Shown here piece after piece: positions 53,556 through 64,000 of a stretch of DNA of 64,000 bases. Both the position numbers and the translations under genes were made by a program. Every line of letters starts with the position of its first letter. Positions within the stretch are counted from its first letter, which is position 1. This DNA is from Cryptomeria japonica. Taxonomy: Eukaryota > Streptophyta > Pinopsida > Cupressales > Cupressaceae. A model generated the notes under the pieces. The model was not told the DNA's origin. It saw nothing but the letters and a program-made list of their open reading frames with translations, and ran no database searches. Location of the stretch: positions 879,131,220 through 879,195,219 of the forward strand of contig NC_081409.1 in assembly GCF_030272615.1 (NCBI RefSeq), read 5' to 3'.

Positions 53556-55109
53556 ATGGGTCGAATATTATCAAATCCTTTCAAATATCCAAATCTAGAA
53601 GACACAAAAATTTCTGAGGAACTCCTCCAAGAGTGTCAAGAAAGCGCTTCATTTCAAAAACATGAGGAAAAACTCATGGAAACCGACAAAGAAAAATACC
53701 TACTCATTCTCACAAGCAAAGGAGTTAAACTCCTTGAAGACTTTGATACTGACATATTTAGAACAAGGTCTCAACATTATGCTTATCAAGAATGACAAAG
53801 AGAGGAGGAAGCACATGACCCCAAACAAAACATACCTGAGAAAAACTTACCTGAGCAGAATTTACCCGAGCAAAACATCCCTAAGAAAAACATGCCGCTA
53901 CACACGCCATTCCAAACTAGAAACAATGCGATGGAAGAACTCTTCCCTCGGCAAACAAATGCACCCTTGGTTGCTCTTACAGAGAAAATACAAATGTTGC
54001 AAAAATAGATGCAAGACATGCAACAAGGATCAATAGTATGGTATTCCTTGAATGAAATTTGTCCTTATCCTTTTGACAGGAGGTTAAACATGGTACCTTT
54101 TCCCCCAAATTTAGACATACCCAAATTTGAAAAATATGATGGGAAAAGTGATCCTCGTGATCATGTCCAGGAACTCTGTACCATGAGCCTAGAATTTGCC
54201 CATGATGACACTTATTTAATGAGATTATTCCCAAGAAGCTTGGGAGGGAAAACAATGGAATGGTTATCCAAAATCACACCTCCTATCAGATCCTTTGATG
54301 AGTTAGTCAACAAATTCATTACTCAATATTCCTACAACATTCAACATGCCATCACCATGCTAGATGTTTGCAATACCAAGCAGAAAAATAATGAAACATT
54401 CATGGTGTTCCTTCAACGTTGGTGACAAATGGTCTCAAGGTATCCTCGAGATGTGCCTGAGAAGGAAAATATGGAAATTTTCATTGAGAACTTGAATAGC
54501 GAGATGAGTTACATACTCAAACTCCAATGTATACCATTCTTTACCAAATTAATTGAAAATGGCATCCAAGTAGAGGAAGCATGTGTCAAGAAAGGAATGG
54601 TGAAATTATTCAAAGAAGGAACAAATTCATCCAACTACAATTACCAAAACAACAATAACTTAGACAAATCCAAGTTCTGGACCCGAAACAAAAACACTGG
54701 AAATGAAGGAGGAAACGATCCTAATGATACAAAGTCCAAAAAACCAATGTTGGCTTTATCAGGTAATCCTCAGGCTACCAAAAACCAAAAAGGTGCTAAC
54801 CAAGGTACTAACACTTATGCACCAACTACAAATCAAGATCATCTTAACAACACCAACAATACCCAAGATAATAACACCAATAGAGGACCTAATACAAACT
54901 CACGAGGTAACGCTAACAAATTTCCAAAATGCATCTACACACCATTAGGGCAATCATTGGAGTCAACATTCAGAGAACTCCTGGCAAACAAAATTATCTC
55001 CTTACCAGCAATCAACAATTTGAACCACAAATCAAACCATCCTGGTGAAATGACTCACACTTTTATGATTTTCATTGCAACAAAGGACATCAAACAAATG
55101 ATTGCATGA
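53556..55109 (+). pseudogene. gypsy gag (Tat-like)
   Basis: The ATG at 53556 (GRILSNPFKYPNLED) begins a frame interrupted near 53793, 54007 and 54423. A Pro/Asn/Gln repeat (NLPEQNLPEQNIPKKN) precedes the retrotransposon Gag domain: FPPNLDIPKFEKYDGKSDP, HVQELCTMS, LMRLFPRSLGGKTMEWLSKI and IRSFDELVNKFITQYSYNI. After TGA at 54423-54425 the frame continues to 55109 with an Asn/Thr-rich tail. No CCHC knuckle is clear in frame, but CNKGHQTND-like residues can be read near 55075-55105 in another frame. Confidence 0.85.
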
Positions 55110-56020
55110 GAATGAAGAACATTGTTCAAGACATGATTGATAGAGGTGATTTAATAATTGATGGTCTCAAGGCAAATGGTGACCATGGTGCCTTTAAGAA
55201 TACTCTTCCAAACTACAACAAGGATTGAGCTTCAACCTCAAACGATACATGTGGAGCTCGTATCAATCACATATACAATAACACCATGAATCATATATCA
55301 ACTGAGAACAATCAAGTAAATGGTATTACAATCAAGGACAAATGTGAACATGAATCAATCAATGTCACCACCAGAGCTCAAAAATATGTCTTGAAGGGAC
55401 ATACATCAGCACCAAACACCATACCCAAGATTCAATATGACCTGGTCAGTCAACTGTGCAAAACTCCTGCTCAAATATCTATACTTGAGTTGCTGAAACT
55501 TTCACCAAACAATAAGGACATCTTGGAACAAGCACTATTGGAAACAAATGTACCCCAAGATCTGGATACTAACAAATTCCAAGCCATGGTGGCTCACATG
55601 ACAAAGCCTCATAATCTCACCTTTTTTGAGCAGGATAATATTTCATTAAGCCATCCACATAATACTCCACTCCACATTGAAGTCTTGGTCTACAAACATT
55701 GAGTCAAAAGAGTATTAATAAATGTAGGAGTTGGACTCAATATCTATACCTTGAAACTTATCCATGCATTAGGCTTCTCTGAGCAGTCTATCTATCCATG
55801 CAAAAAGATCACTATCAAATCATATGATGATGAAGAAAGATCATCCAAAGGAACAGTAATGTTGCCAATTCAGGTAGGACCGATACAAAAGGACACTATG
55901 TGTCAGGTCTTAGACATAGACCTCACATATAATATCTTATTAGGTCGACCTTGGATACATGAAATGCAAGCAGTACCTTCTACTTATCACCAATGTGTTA
56001 AGTTCCCATACAATGGATAG
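55110..56020 (+). pseudogene. gypsy protease region
   Basis: The frame 55286-55702 (TTRAQKYVLKGHT, ISILELLKLSPNNKDILEQAL) leads to the aspartic protease. After TGA near 55700 it continues VLINVGVGLNIYTLKLIHALGF, then VMLPIQVGPIQKDTM and LTYNILLGRPWIHEMQAVPS. The active-site Asp of the expected DxG motif reads Asn (AAT at 55721-55723), so the enzyme would be inactive. The ILLGRPWIH motif is typical of this lineage. Confidence 0.85.
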
Positions 56021-56163
56021 GAGATTTCTATATTAGCATATCATAACCCTTTTCAACATTATAATGTAATGGGGGAACCCTAAGATAGTTTGGTTCCACA
56101 TAATAGAGAAAAACAAATTTCCTCGGCACCAAATCTTCAGCAAAAAAGTCTAAATCACTATCT

Positions 56164-57171
56164 ATGGATTTCAAGCAGAAAATGAAAATCAAAGAACAAG
56201 GTATGGGAGAATACTCTTTGGAACCCCTATGTCTAAACAACTTACCAACATCACCTAAATCTCATGGGTTACCTTCAATATCAACACATCAAGCAATGCA
56301 ACCCATCACCAAGTTTGATGGCAAATTCATTCAACTAGGCACACTAGCACATGAATCAGAGGAAAAGGACATCCTTAGTTGGCTATACAAGGATGAGGAA
56401 GAAGACAGAGTAGCTACTATGGAAGTAGCTATACCAACACAGTTGTATAGAAAAGGCTACTTGATCATGCAACAAATGGGATACAATGGAAAAGGACCTA
56501 TCGGCAAGCGTCAGGAAGGTGTCACAAAACCATTGGATCCTCCTTCACAATTTTGTAAAAACAAAACAGGATTGGGCTATGAACACACTCTACTACTAAG
56601 GAAGACACCAAGGAAATACCAAAAACCTCAGTGGAAGGCAAAGAAGAAATACAAGGAGGACTCATGGCAGGAGGCACTATATGAATCAGCAGAAACAATA
56701 CACAAGGAACGTGAATACCAGGAAAAAAAGAAACATCAAGAGAAATCAGTCATTCAAGAGATAGAAGCACCTTGTATAGAACTACATCATGTTCATAAAC
56801 CAGTTTCAAACAAAGAAGAATCACTCCCTGGTAACATCATTACTCCCCGAGGAGAGACAGTATATGAGCAAATGCAAAGAGTAGAAGCAGGATCTGATAC
56901 AAAATTAGAGAAAACTATCAGACTCGTATCAATCATCAAAGACCTATTTTTACCCTACAACATACCAATCCACAGCACTGCCAAAATCTGGGATAATACC
57001 TCTAAGACTGATTCAAATGAATATGAATGGGGCAGTTGTTCCAATGTTACTGAAGATATTGCTGCAAATGACAGTCATACACCCATTTCGCAAGAAGAAC
57101 AAGGCACAGAACCTAGACTACTTGAATTTGGTCCACAAAATATCTATGATGCCAAGGAAAATGAGCAGTGA
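56164..57171 (+). pseudogene. gypsy pol, region with a G-patch-like motif
   Basis: 335 codons. Residues 99-115 read YLIMQQMGYNGKGPIGK, a G-patch-like motif (aromatic, hydrophobic, glycine-rich) followed by QEGVTKPLDPP and KTGLGYE. G-patch motifs are known between protease and RT in some plant gypsy elements and bind RNA helicases or RNA in host proteins. A charged helical stretch (residues 150-200) follows. The frame joins upstream to the protease across stops near 56018-56083. Confidence 0.7.
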
Positions 57172-59062
57172 CATTACGAGCAAGTTTACACGGAAGATGA
57201 TACCATCGAAGACCTTGACAAAATCATTATCTTATTTAAAATCTAGGCCAACCACGATGATACCTCCATCCTAACACTCATAGTAGCTGAACTTGACCCA
57301 CCCAATGACTCTTTACCACTTATCTTTCCTGACCTTATAGATTGGGGTGAACCTGAAAACCATGACATGCCCATATTCCCAAATGATGAATCCATTATCC
57401 ATTACTTATGTACTGTTAACCCAGAAACAAACTCTACCAGTGAACAAAGTAACGACATCTACAATTAGGGGAGTGCCAAGTCTCTCAGTCACAAAAATGA
57501 ATGAAATAAAGGATCTATTATTGACAACTAGTCAATGGTAACACTAGATCACAAAAAAGTAAAGATAAAGGACACATTTGTAGGTGAAAACCTTTTTAAG
57601 GCAGCTAAAGATGGGAGACTTGACACTCTTCCTGAACACTACTAGGAGTGATCACCCATATTGACTTAGCCTACTCAATCAATCAACATTGGTACAACAA
57701 AAGCAGTCAAAAACATACATCTAGTAGAATCTCTGACAGAGGAAGAAAGATCAGAGTTTGTCCAATTTTTCAAAGAAAAGCAAATCAATTTTGCTTGGTC
57801 ATATGCAGATATTCCCAGGATTGATCCACATCTAATCATGCATCACTTGTCTATTGCTCCAGGAGCTAAGCCAGTTAAGCAAAAATTGAGAAAGATGAAT
57901 CCACATGTGGCACTCATGGTCAAAGTTGAGCTGAAGAAACTATTGGATGTCGGATTTATTTGACCTATCGACTATGCTGAATGGATTTCCAACATTGTGC
58001 CAGTTTTAAAACCAAATGGCAGTATCAAGATATGCACCGATTTTAGAGATGTCAACAAATCATGTCCAAAGGATGACTTTCCTTTGCCCAGTATCGACAT
58101 AATTGTAGACCTCACAGTAGGCCATGCAATTCAATCACTAATGGATGCTTTTTCTGGCTATAATCAAATCAAGATAGCTCCAGAGGATCAAGATAAAACA
58201 GCATTTACCTGCCCTTAGGGAACATACTATTGGAATGTCATGTTGTTTGGCTTAAAGAATGCTGGGGTAACTTATCAACACGCAATGACAATAATTTTTC
58301 ATGACATGATGCATACCTTCATGGAGGATTATGTGGATGATTTACTAGCTAAATCATTTACCTGAGTAGAACATCTTAGCATCTTAGCAAAGATTTTTGA
58401 CAGATTGGAAAATTTTCACGTCAGGCTCAACCCTAAGAAGTGTGTCTTCGGGGTTACATCAGGAAAGTTATTAGGCTACATAGTCTCAGAAAAGGACATT
58501 TAAGTAGATCCAACAAAGGTACAAGCCATCATGGAGATGCCACCACCTAAGAACATCAGTCAACTCAAATCCTTGCAAGGACAGCTCTAGTCAATTAGGA
58601 GTTTCATCACTCAACTAGCAAATAAAAGTCTACCATTCAATCATTTGCTACATAAGAATGTACCATTCGGATGGGAAGCAAAATGTGTAGAATCATTCTA
58701 ACAAATCAAGCAATATCTAATGAACCCACCAGTTCTAATACCACCAATAGAAGGGAAGCCACTTATTCTCTACATATCAACAACAAACATATCACTAGAG
58801 GCACTGTTAGCACAAGAAAATCAAGAAGGAAAGGAATGAGCTATCTATTACATTCATTGAGAAGGCTTGCCTAACAGTGGTATTTTCTTCTCAAAATTTC
58901 TGACACTACATGCTAGCTCATACAATCAAGCTCATAGCAAAAATTGATCCTCTAAAATACTTACTCAACAAAGCAGCTCTCACAGGAAGATTAGCTAAAT
59001 GGGTAATGATTCTCGATGAATTTGATATCCACTACACAAAGTGATGAGCTATCAAAGGACAA
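57172..59062 (+). pseudogene. gypsy reverse transcriptase
   Basis: An acidic linker (57172-57720) is followed by HHLSIAPGAKPVKQKLRKM and then the RT: VPVLKPNGSIKICTDFRDVN, LMDAFSGYNQIKIAPED, the catalytic YVDD at 58329-58340, and LNPKKCVFGVTSGKLLGYIV. A thumb/connection region follows (FGWEAKCVESF, then readable but broken RNase H-like pieces LILYISTTN and LTLHASSYNQ). Stops occur often, for example at 57961-57963, 58216-58218, 58363 and 58501. The catalytic aspartates are intact. Confidence 0.88.
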
Positions 59063-59465
59063 GTAATTGCAAATCAGTTGGTGAATGCACCATTAACAGA
59101 TAAACAACCAATGGAGATTGAATTTTCAGATAGGGATGTTCTTACTATAAACTCCAAGCAATGGACCCTCTACTTTGATGGTTCCTATACTCAACATGGC
59201 CTAGGTGCTGGCATTTTGTTCATCACTCCTGACGGGCACACCATACCAAGATCATATAGACTAATGTTTCCATGCACAAAAAACATTGTTGAATATGAGG
59301 CATTGGTAACAGGCATCAAAATGGTCATCGAATGGAGAATCACAGAATTGAAAGTCTATGGAGATTCACAACTAGTCATAAATCAGATCAACAATGACTA
59401 TCAGACGAAAGATAACAATTTGCTACCATACAAACGAATGGTGGATGATTTCAAACATTATTTTG
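59063..59465 (+). pseudogene. gypsy additional RNase H (Tat-type), first part
   Basis: From 59078: WTLYFDGSYTQHGLGAGILF (first catalytic Asp), VEYEALVTGIKMVIEW (Glu), VYGDSQLVINQI (Asp). This is the arrangement of the archaeal-type RNase H found in Tat-lineage gypsy elements. It is cut after DDFKHYF by the element at 59466 and continues at 62278 with VHITFDQIPRLDNRAADAMA, where the last catalytic Asp is expected (RLDNRAADAMA). Confidence 0.88.
59461..59465 (+). repeat. left target-site duplication (TTTTG) of the nested non-autonomous element
   Basis: An exact match to 62273-62277. Confidence 0.92.
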
Positions 59466-59821
59466 TGTTAGAGTATTCAGATATTTACTTGATTAATTAA
59501 ACATTATTTGTTTAATTATTTAAGTTCCCTTTATCTCTTTTACACTTAAGCTAACTTTAGGTGCATATAAATAATTGTTTTAATTAATTATTATGTGCAA
59601 ACCTAGGTTTTCCCTTTTAGGGTTTCTTGACCTTTTAAAGGTTGAGTTCTTTCTTTTCATTGTATGAAGAAGGATTATTATTGACAATACAGTTTGGAGC
59701 ATATTTTTCCTGTGTATTCTTTCCTTTTGTGATTTGCTTCATTGCTTCTCCTTGTAACAGGTTTTTTAGCTTGTAGAGATTATTTGGGCTCCTATGGTGT
59801 TGTATTTTCTCAACTCCTATA
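59466..59821 (+). repeat. 5' LTR of the nested non-autonomous element
   Basis: TGTTAGAGTATTC...CTCCTATA. It is shorter than the 3' LTR because about 25 bases around GATTATTGAGCTCTC are missing. Confidence 0.92.
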
Positions 59822-59833
59822 TGGTATCAGAGC
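59822..59833 (+). other. primer-binding site of the nested non-autonomous element
   Basis: TGGTATCAGAGC directly after the LTR. Confidence 0.92.
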
Positions 59834-60239
59834 TTCAGATCTACAGCTATCTATTCTTGTTTTGAGAATTTTTGCTTTGGAAGTAGATCTAGGGTTTCAG
59901 AAATTTTTTATGTACCTAGGGTTTGACCTTTTTTCTGAGCACTTTGGGCCTAAATGGATCTCACCATCGTGCTTAGAAGGCCCAAAAACCCCTATGGTCA
60001 TATAAAATTCGACCTAGTTTGGTTCCTGAGCCTCTGGGAGAATTTTTTTCTCAAATCCAGGCCATACGGCCCTGGCACACAAATCGAGAAAAAAAAATTT
60101 TAAAGTATTTTGTCTTTTTATGGCATGCAGGCCGAAATTTGCTTGTAAAAAGATTTCTTAAAAAAAAGCAAAAGGCGAAACAAAAATTTAAAAAATAGGG
60201 TTTTTTTTTTAAAAAAAATTTGGGAAAAGTTTTTTTGGG

Positions 60240-60725
60240 GGGGATCCCACAGTACGCAGGGTACCGTGGGCCCCCTAGCTCCACAGACTTGGCCACCCTT
60301 GGGCCCCATGCAGATGCTCCCACTAGCACCCGCACCCTCTGGCGGCCCTGTCGTCTCCGGCCTCTACCAGCTCCCGGCGCCTCTCCCCGCCGGCCTCCCG
60401 CCTGCTACAACTCCTCACGCTGTCGTGATCTGCCTCCACTGGGGACCGCCCACCCTATGGCCCCTACTGCCTGTGCTCAGCCTCCGGCCACTCACTGCAC
60501 CTCCTTGCGGCCCGCTCAGCCAACTCCGCCACCTACAGCCCCCAACTCCCCAGCCGCCGCCCAGCCCGGCCTCCCCGCCGACGGCCCCCTGGCGCCACCC
60601 GCAGTGTCCCTGTGTTGCCCGACCACCGAGCTCAGCCACTGACCATCAAAGCTTCGCCCAGCCTCCACTGGAGCACCACCAGAGCACTGCTCCCTGACCT
60701 TCTCCACCCACTGGCCACCAGACCT
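60240..60725. other. GC-rich island in the non-autonomous element
   Basis: A C/G-rich block, quite unlike the AT-rich surroundings. Open frames exist on both strands (for example plus 60266-60697, Pro/Leu/Ala-rich, and minus 60415-60639). Such frames are expected in GC-rich DNA, where stops are rare, so a protein is not supported. It may be part of a structured leader or captured DNA. Confidence 0.75.
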
Positions 60726-61891
60726 CCTTTTTTGACCTTTTTCAGGGGGGGTTTGGTTTTTTGGCCCTATCTTAGGCATACGGAATCATTTTTTCAAAAA
60801 TGAATAGGTGTCGGAAAGCTGGTTCTGAGGCCGACCTCATGGTGTTGGTAATTTTTTCCAATTTTTCTATTTGACTATGTTTTTTTTCCAGTCAAAGTGA
60901 GGTCTAGTTTTTGTACTCTGGGAGCCATAGAATGAGCATCCGACCTCCGTTTTTCAAAAACTTTATATTTTCGAAAAGTGTGTGCTGTGTAATTTCCAGC
61001 CATCTAAGTTTTATTTCTATATTCTAATCCATGCATATTTTATTTAGTTTTTTTCTTTTCAACACTCTGGTGGATATCGTGGTTGTTTCAGGTCCTGGGA
61101 TCTCTTCTCTAAGTAGGGTGTCTCTATTTTGGTTCACGTTTCTATTTCCAGTCTTCTTATCATTGTAGCTTGTATTTATGCAAACGCACTGAGATAAAGT
61201 TCCATCATGCATTGTTTACTTGGAATCTTGCATATCTTGTGTCTTGTTGTACATGCACTATTGATCAAGTGCCGTGAGGGGGTTGATGTTTGCCTATTGT
61301 TTGTCATCTTCCTTTGTCAAGTGAGTGTTCCTTCCATGACATTCACCTCATGATGATGTGTCTTAGTACCTTTGATGTTCTTGGTTCTTTGTCATGCAGT
61401 TTTTTTGGCTGTCGTTTTCAATGTTCCTGTCCCTCTCCCACTTCCGCATTATGGGGAGGTTTATCCTGTTGGTTCTACTACTTCCATGGTTTGATTGATC
61501 AGCTCTTCAGGCTTTGGTTTCTCATGCCATCTATATCTTCGATTTTAGTTGTTTTTGCCTTGGTTTCCTCCTAATTCAAGTAGTGTCATTTGAGGGCACT
61601 CATGCAGATTACAGTCTTCTCTACCTGGTCATGTTCTATTTCAATGGAGGTTCTTCAGATCAGTAGTTATTCTTCGACAGAATTTGTAGGTTCTTCATAC
61701 TTTAGTGATGTTCTTTTTATCTCTTTTTGGAGTAGAGTTTTGTTCCCATGTGGTTTTCTCTATTTCTCCAGTTCATAGAGATTTCATTGTATTTGGGTAC
61801 CTGATCAGGCCTTGTTGCTGGGACCCATCTTTATTGCTTTCAGTAGTTGTTCTAGGTTTTAGCTTCTCCCTAAGTCTAGCTTAAGGGGGGG
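60726..61891 (+). other. rest of the internal region of the non-autonomous element
   Basis: No coding frame with recognisable product. It ends with the polypurine tract at about 61883-61891. Confidence 0.6.
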
Positions 61892-62272
61892 TGTTAGAGT
61901 ATTCAGGTATTTACTTGATTAATTAAATATTATTTGTTTAATTATTTAAGTTCCCTTTATCTCTTTTACACTTAAGCTAACTTTAGGTGCATATAATTAA
62001 TTGTTTTAATTAATTATTATGTGCAAACCTAGGTTTTCCCTTTTAGGGTTTCTTGACCTTTTAAAGGTTGAGTTCTTTCTTTTCATTGTATGAAGAAGGA
62101 TTATTATTGACAATACATTTTGGAGATTATTGAGCTCTCATCTTTTGGAGCATATTTTTCCTGTGTATTCTTTCCTTCTATGATTTGCTTCATTGCTTCT
62201 CCTTGTAACAGGTTTTTCAGCTTGCAGAGATTATTTGGGCTCCTGTGGTGTTGTATTTTCTCAACTCCTATA
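61892..62272 (+). repeat. 3' LTR of the nested non-autonomous element
   Basis: TGTTAGAGTATTC...CTCCTATA, 381 bp, followed by TTTTG. Confidence 0.92.
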
Positions 62273-62277
62273 TTTTG
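62273..62277 (+). repeat. right target-site duplication (TTTTG)
   Basis: An exact copy of 59461-59465. Confidence 0.92.
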
Positions 62278-63727
62278 TACACATCACCTTCGACCAAATA
62301 CCAAGGTTGGACAATAGAGCAGCCGATGCAATGGCTACTATCGCTTCACTACTACAAATTCCAAAGCAAGAAAGTTGTTACGAGTTTCTGTTAGAGCAAT
62401 TGTTCTCCCTAGCCTATGACCATTCCGCATCCCATGTTATCTATGCCTTGATCAGTTCTGACTCTCCATTATATAGAATGATATATGACTATCTTAAAAT
62501 CAATATCCTACCCATTGACCTATCTCAAAACCAAAAATCCAACTTTATCTGGCAAGCTGCTCATTATACTCTCACTACTGATACTCTGTACCGTCGAGGT
62601 CTAGATGGTACTCTTCTTCATTTCCTTGATCATAATGAATCTGACTTGACTTTACAAGAGCTTCACGAAGGTATTTTTGGCACACATTCAAGTGGTCCTA
62701 CTCTTACTAAAAAACTTCTAAGAATGGGATATTACTGGCTGACAATGGAAAAAGATTCTTACCATTTTGCAAAGAAATGTCCTAAATGCCAAATCCATGG
62801 CAATCTTATACATGCACCAACATAGGAACTACAGCCCTTCACAACACCCTAGCCCTTTTGCCAGTGGGGACTGGACTTAGTCAGCAAAATCCATCCTTCA
62901 TCTTCAAATGGACACAAGTTCATTATTACTGCAATAAAATATTTTACCAAGTGGATTGAAGAAGTTCCCATGACCACAGTGACTGGGAAACAAATTGCCT
63001 TTTTTATTCTTAATTATCTAATCTGTAGGAATATGGCATCCCAAGTTCCATCATCACAGATAATGGACAACCTTTCAACAACCAAGATGTGCAAGAACTA
63101 TGTGAACAATTCAAAATCCAACATCATTTCTCTACACCTTACTACCCACAGAGGAATGGTCAAGTCGAGGCATCCAACAAAACAATATTGAAAATCCTCA
63201 AGAAAACAATAAATGATGCAAGAAAAGATTGGCACGTACAACTCAATCCAGCACTTTGGGCATATAGAACTAGCATCTGCACACCTACGGGAGCTACACC
63301 ATATTCATTGGTGTATGGATCAAAAGCAATTTTACCCCTGGAGGTAGAAATCCCATCTCTCGAAGTATCTTTGAAAGGCCTCATTCTGGATGAAGAGTAT
63401 CGAGTAAACCAACTGCAAGAGCTAGAACTTCTAGATGAAAAGAGACAACATGCCTACTCTCATCTCAAAGAATATCAGCAATGCATGTGCCAAAGCTACA
63501 ATTACAAGGTCATCCCTAAAATTTTTAAAATTGGTGACCTAGTCCTCAAAGAAAATCATAGAAATCAGTAGGATCGGGAAAAGAAAGGGAAATTTGAACC
63601 TAACCGGTTAGGTCCCTATGTTATCATATCAACCTATGGATTAGGTGCTTACCAACTAACAACTTCAAAAGGATATGTTCTCGACAAACCAACAACCAAC
63701 ATCCATTTGAAGAAATACTACACTTGA
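62278..63727 (+). pseudogene. gypsy RNase H end and integrase
   Basis: It begins VHITFDQIPRLDNRAADAMA (end of RNase H), then a spacer, then the integrase: LHEGIFGTHSSGPTLTKKL and KKCPKCQIHG form the HHCC zinc-binding domain, GLDLVSKI holds the first Asp. After a frameshift near 63030, SSIITDNGQPFNNQDV (second Asp) and YPQRNGQVEASNKTIL (Glu) follow, then LNPALWAYRTSICTPTGATPYSLVYG. The C-terminal part KIGDLVLKENHRNQ is followed by TAG at 63569-63571 and RLGPYVIISTYGLGAYQL to TGA at 63725-63727. All integrase catalytic residues are present, but stops at about 62823 and 62850 and the frameshift disable it. Confidence 0.9.
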
Positions 63728-64000
63728 GCCAGTCTAATCCACGGAAAAGTCAAAAACAAAAAAAATATATCAAAAAAATTCAAAATCAAGAAAAAGAAAA
63801 CAACAAAGTGCAATAAAAGAAAATGGTGAAAACCTGGCCACAGGCGCTATTTGTGAGAAGACAACTCCTCTATCTATCTTTACTCACAAGCCTTTTATAT
63901 ACACAATCAAGCACTATTGGCCATCACCTGACACTTTATCAAAGTACCATTCTTTAGGATATACTTAGTGTAGTCACTGTCCTTGTTAATCCGAATACCA
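63728..64000 (+). other. gypsy 3' region
   Basis: A-rich non-coding sequence after the integrase; the 3' LTR must lie beyond the window edge. Confidence 0.6.

Larger units (their letters stand above)
59466..62272 (+). mobile_element. non-autonomous copia-like element without coding capacity, nested in gypsy RNase H
   Basis: LTRs 59466-59821 (356 bp) and 61892-62272 (381 bp), primer site 59822-59833 (TGGTATCAGAGC), polypurine tract AAGGGGGGG before the second LTR, target duplication TTTTG. Removing the element restores the gypsy frame (HYF-VHITF). The internal 2058 bases hold no Gag or Pol but contain a strongly GC-rich island (60240-60725). The LTRs end in ...CCTATA, so the termini are TG...TA, not TG...CA. 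Confidence 0.93.
42272..64000 (+). mobile_element. Tat-like Ty3/gypsy element, partial, with two nested elements
   Basis: From left to right it shows LTR/leader sequence (42272-43681 and 52429-53555), gag, a G-patch-bearing region, protease, RT, an additional RNase H and integrase ending at 63727. LARD-2 (43682-52423) splits the leader, and a non-autonomous element (59466-62272) splits RNase H; both sit between perfect target duplications. The LTR start is lost at the array border and the 3' LTR lies beyond the window. The RNase H of DGS...GAG...EYEAL...GDSQLVI type fits the extra archaeal-like RNase H known from the Tat lineage (Ogre, Retand). Confidence 0.85.

Noticed and set aside
60266-60697. 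A 143-codon Pro-rich protein in the GC-rich island
   Set aside because: Open frames occur on both strands and in several frames there, as expected in GC-rich DNA; no domain, start context or homolog is visible.

Overview
This window is AT-rich plant nuclear DNA made almost entirely of LTR retrotransposons. I find no host gene, tRNA, rRNA, CRISPR array or bacterial feature. The Ty1/copia (SIRE-like and Tork/Tnt1-like) and Ty3/gypsy (Tat-like) lineages, initiator-Met primer sites (TGGTATCAGAGC), heavy nesting and advanced decay fit a large, repeat-rich plant genome. A gymnosperm is plausible, but that is inference and no sequence here proves it.

Layout. 1-~2490: the 3' end of a SIRE-like copia (broken RT/RNase H, purine tracts, 3' LTR). 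~2491-4558: AT-rich DNA with no gene. 4564-17768: LARD-1, a non-autonomous LTR element with exact target duplication CCCAA. It codes for a coiled-coil/zinc-knuckle Gag-like protein and a second unknown protein but has no protease, integrase or RT. It carries an insertion at about 6190-6936, and a complete Tork-like copia (12086-16946, minus strand) sits in its 3' LTR. 17774-20792: AT-rich DNA with a possible LTR fragment. 20793-26161: a SIRE-like copia cut off inside RNase H. 26162-42271: a tandem copia array, LTR-int-LTR-int-LTR-int-LTR. 42272-64000: a Tat-like gypsy element without its ends. It is split by LARD-2 (43682-52423, minus, TSD TTCTA), which is itself split by a mini-copia (47403-50369, minus, TSD AATAG). 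It is split again by a second non-autonomous element (59466-62272, TSD TTTTG).

Most notable are two things. First, LARD-1 and LARD-2 share the same two-protein plan: a Gag-like protein with four CCHC knuckles, and a second large protein with a conserved PRTIW...MGYE block, basic tract and C-terminal coiled coil. No polymerase gene is present. Their LTR edges, polypurine tracts and primer sites match the SIRE-like copia elements in the same window, so I infer that SIRE enzymes mobilise them. Second, the 16-kb tandem array has three internal regions sharing the same nonsense codon and frameshift, LTR flanks that do not match, and templated filler DNA in two of its units. It looks like a recombination and repair product rather than three transpositions.

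All coding regions are decayed. Most premature stops are TAG or TGA where CAG, CGA or TGG is expected, as cytosine-methylation decay would produce. Target duplications and nesting give a relative order: gypsy before LARD-2 before mini-copia, and LARD-1 before the Tork-like copia.
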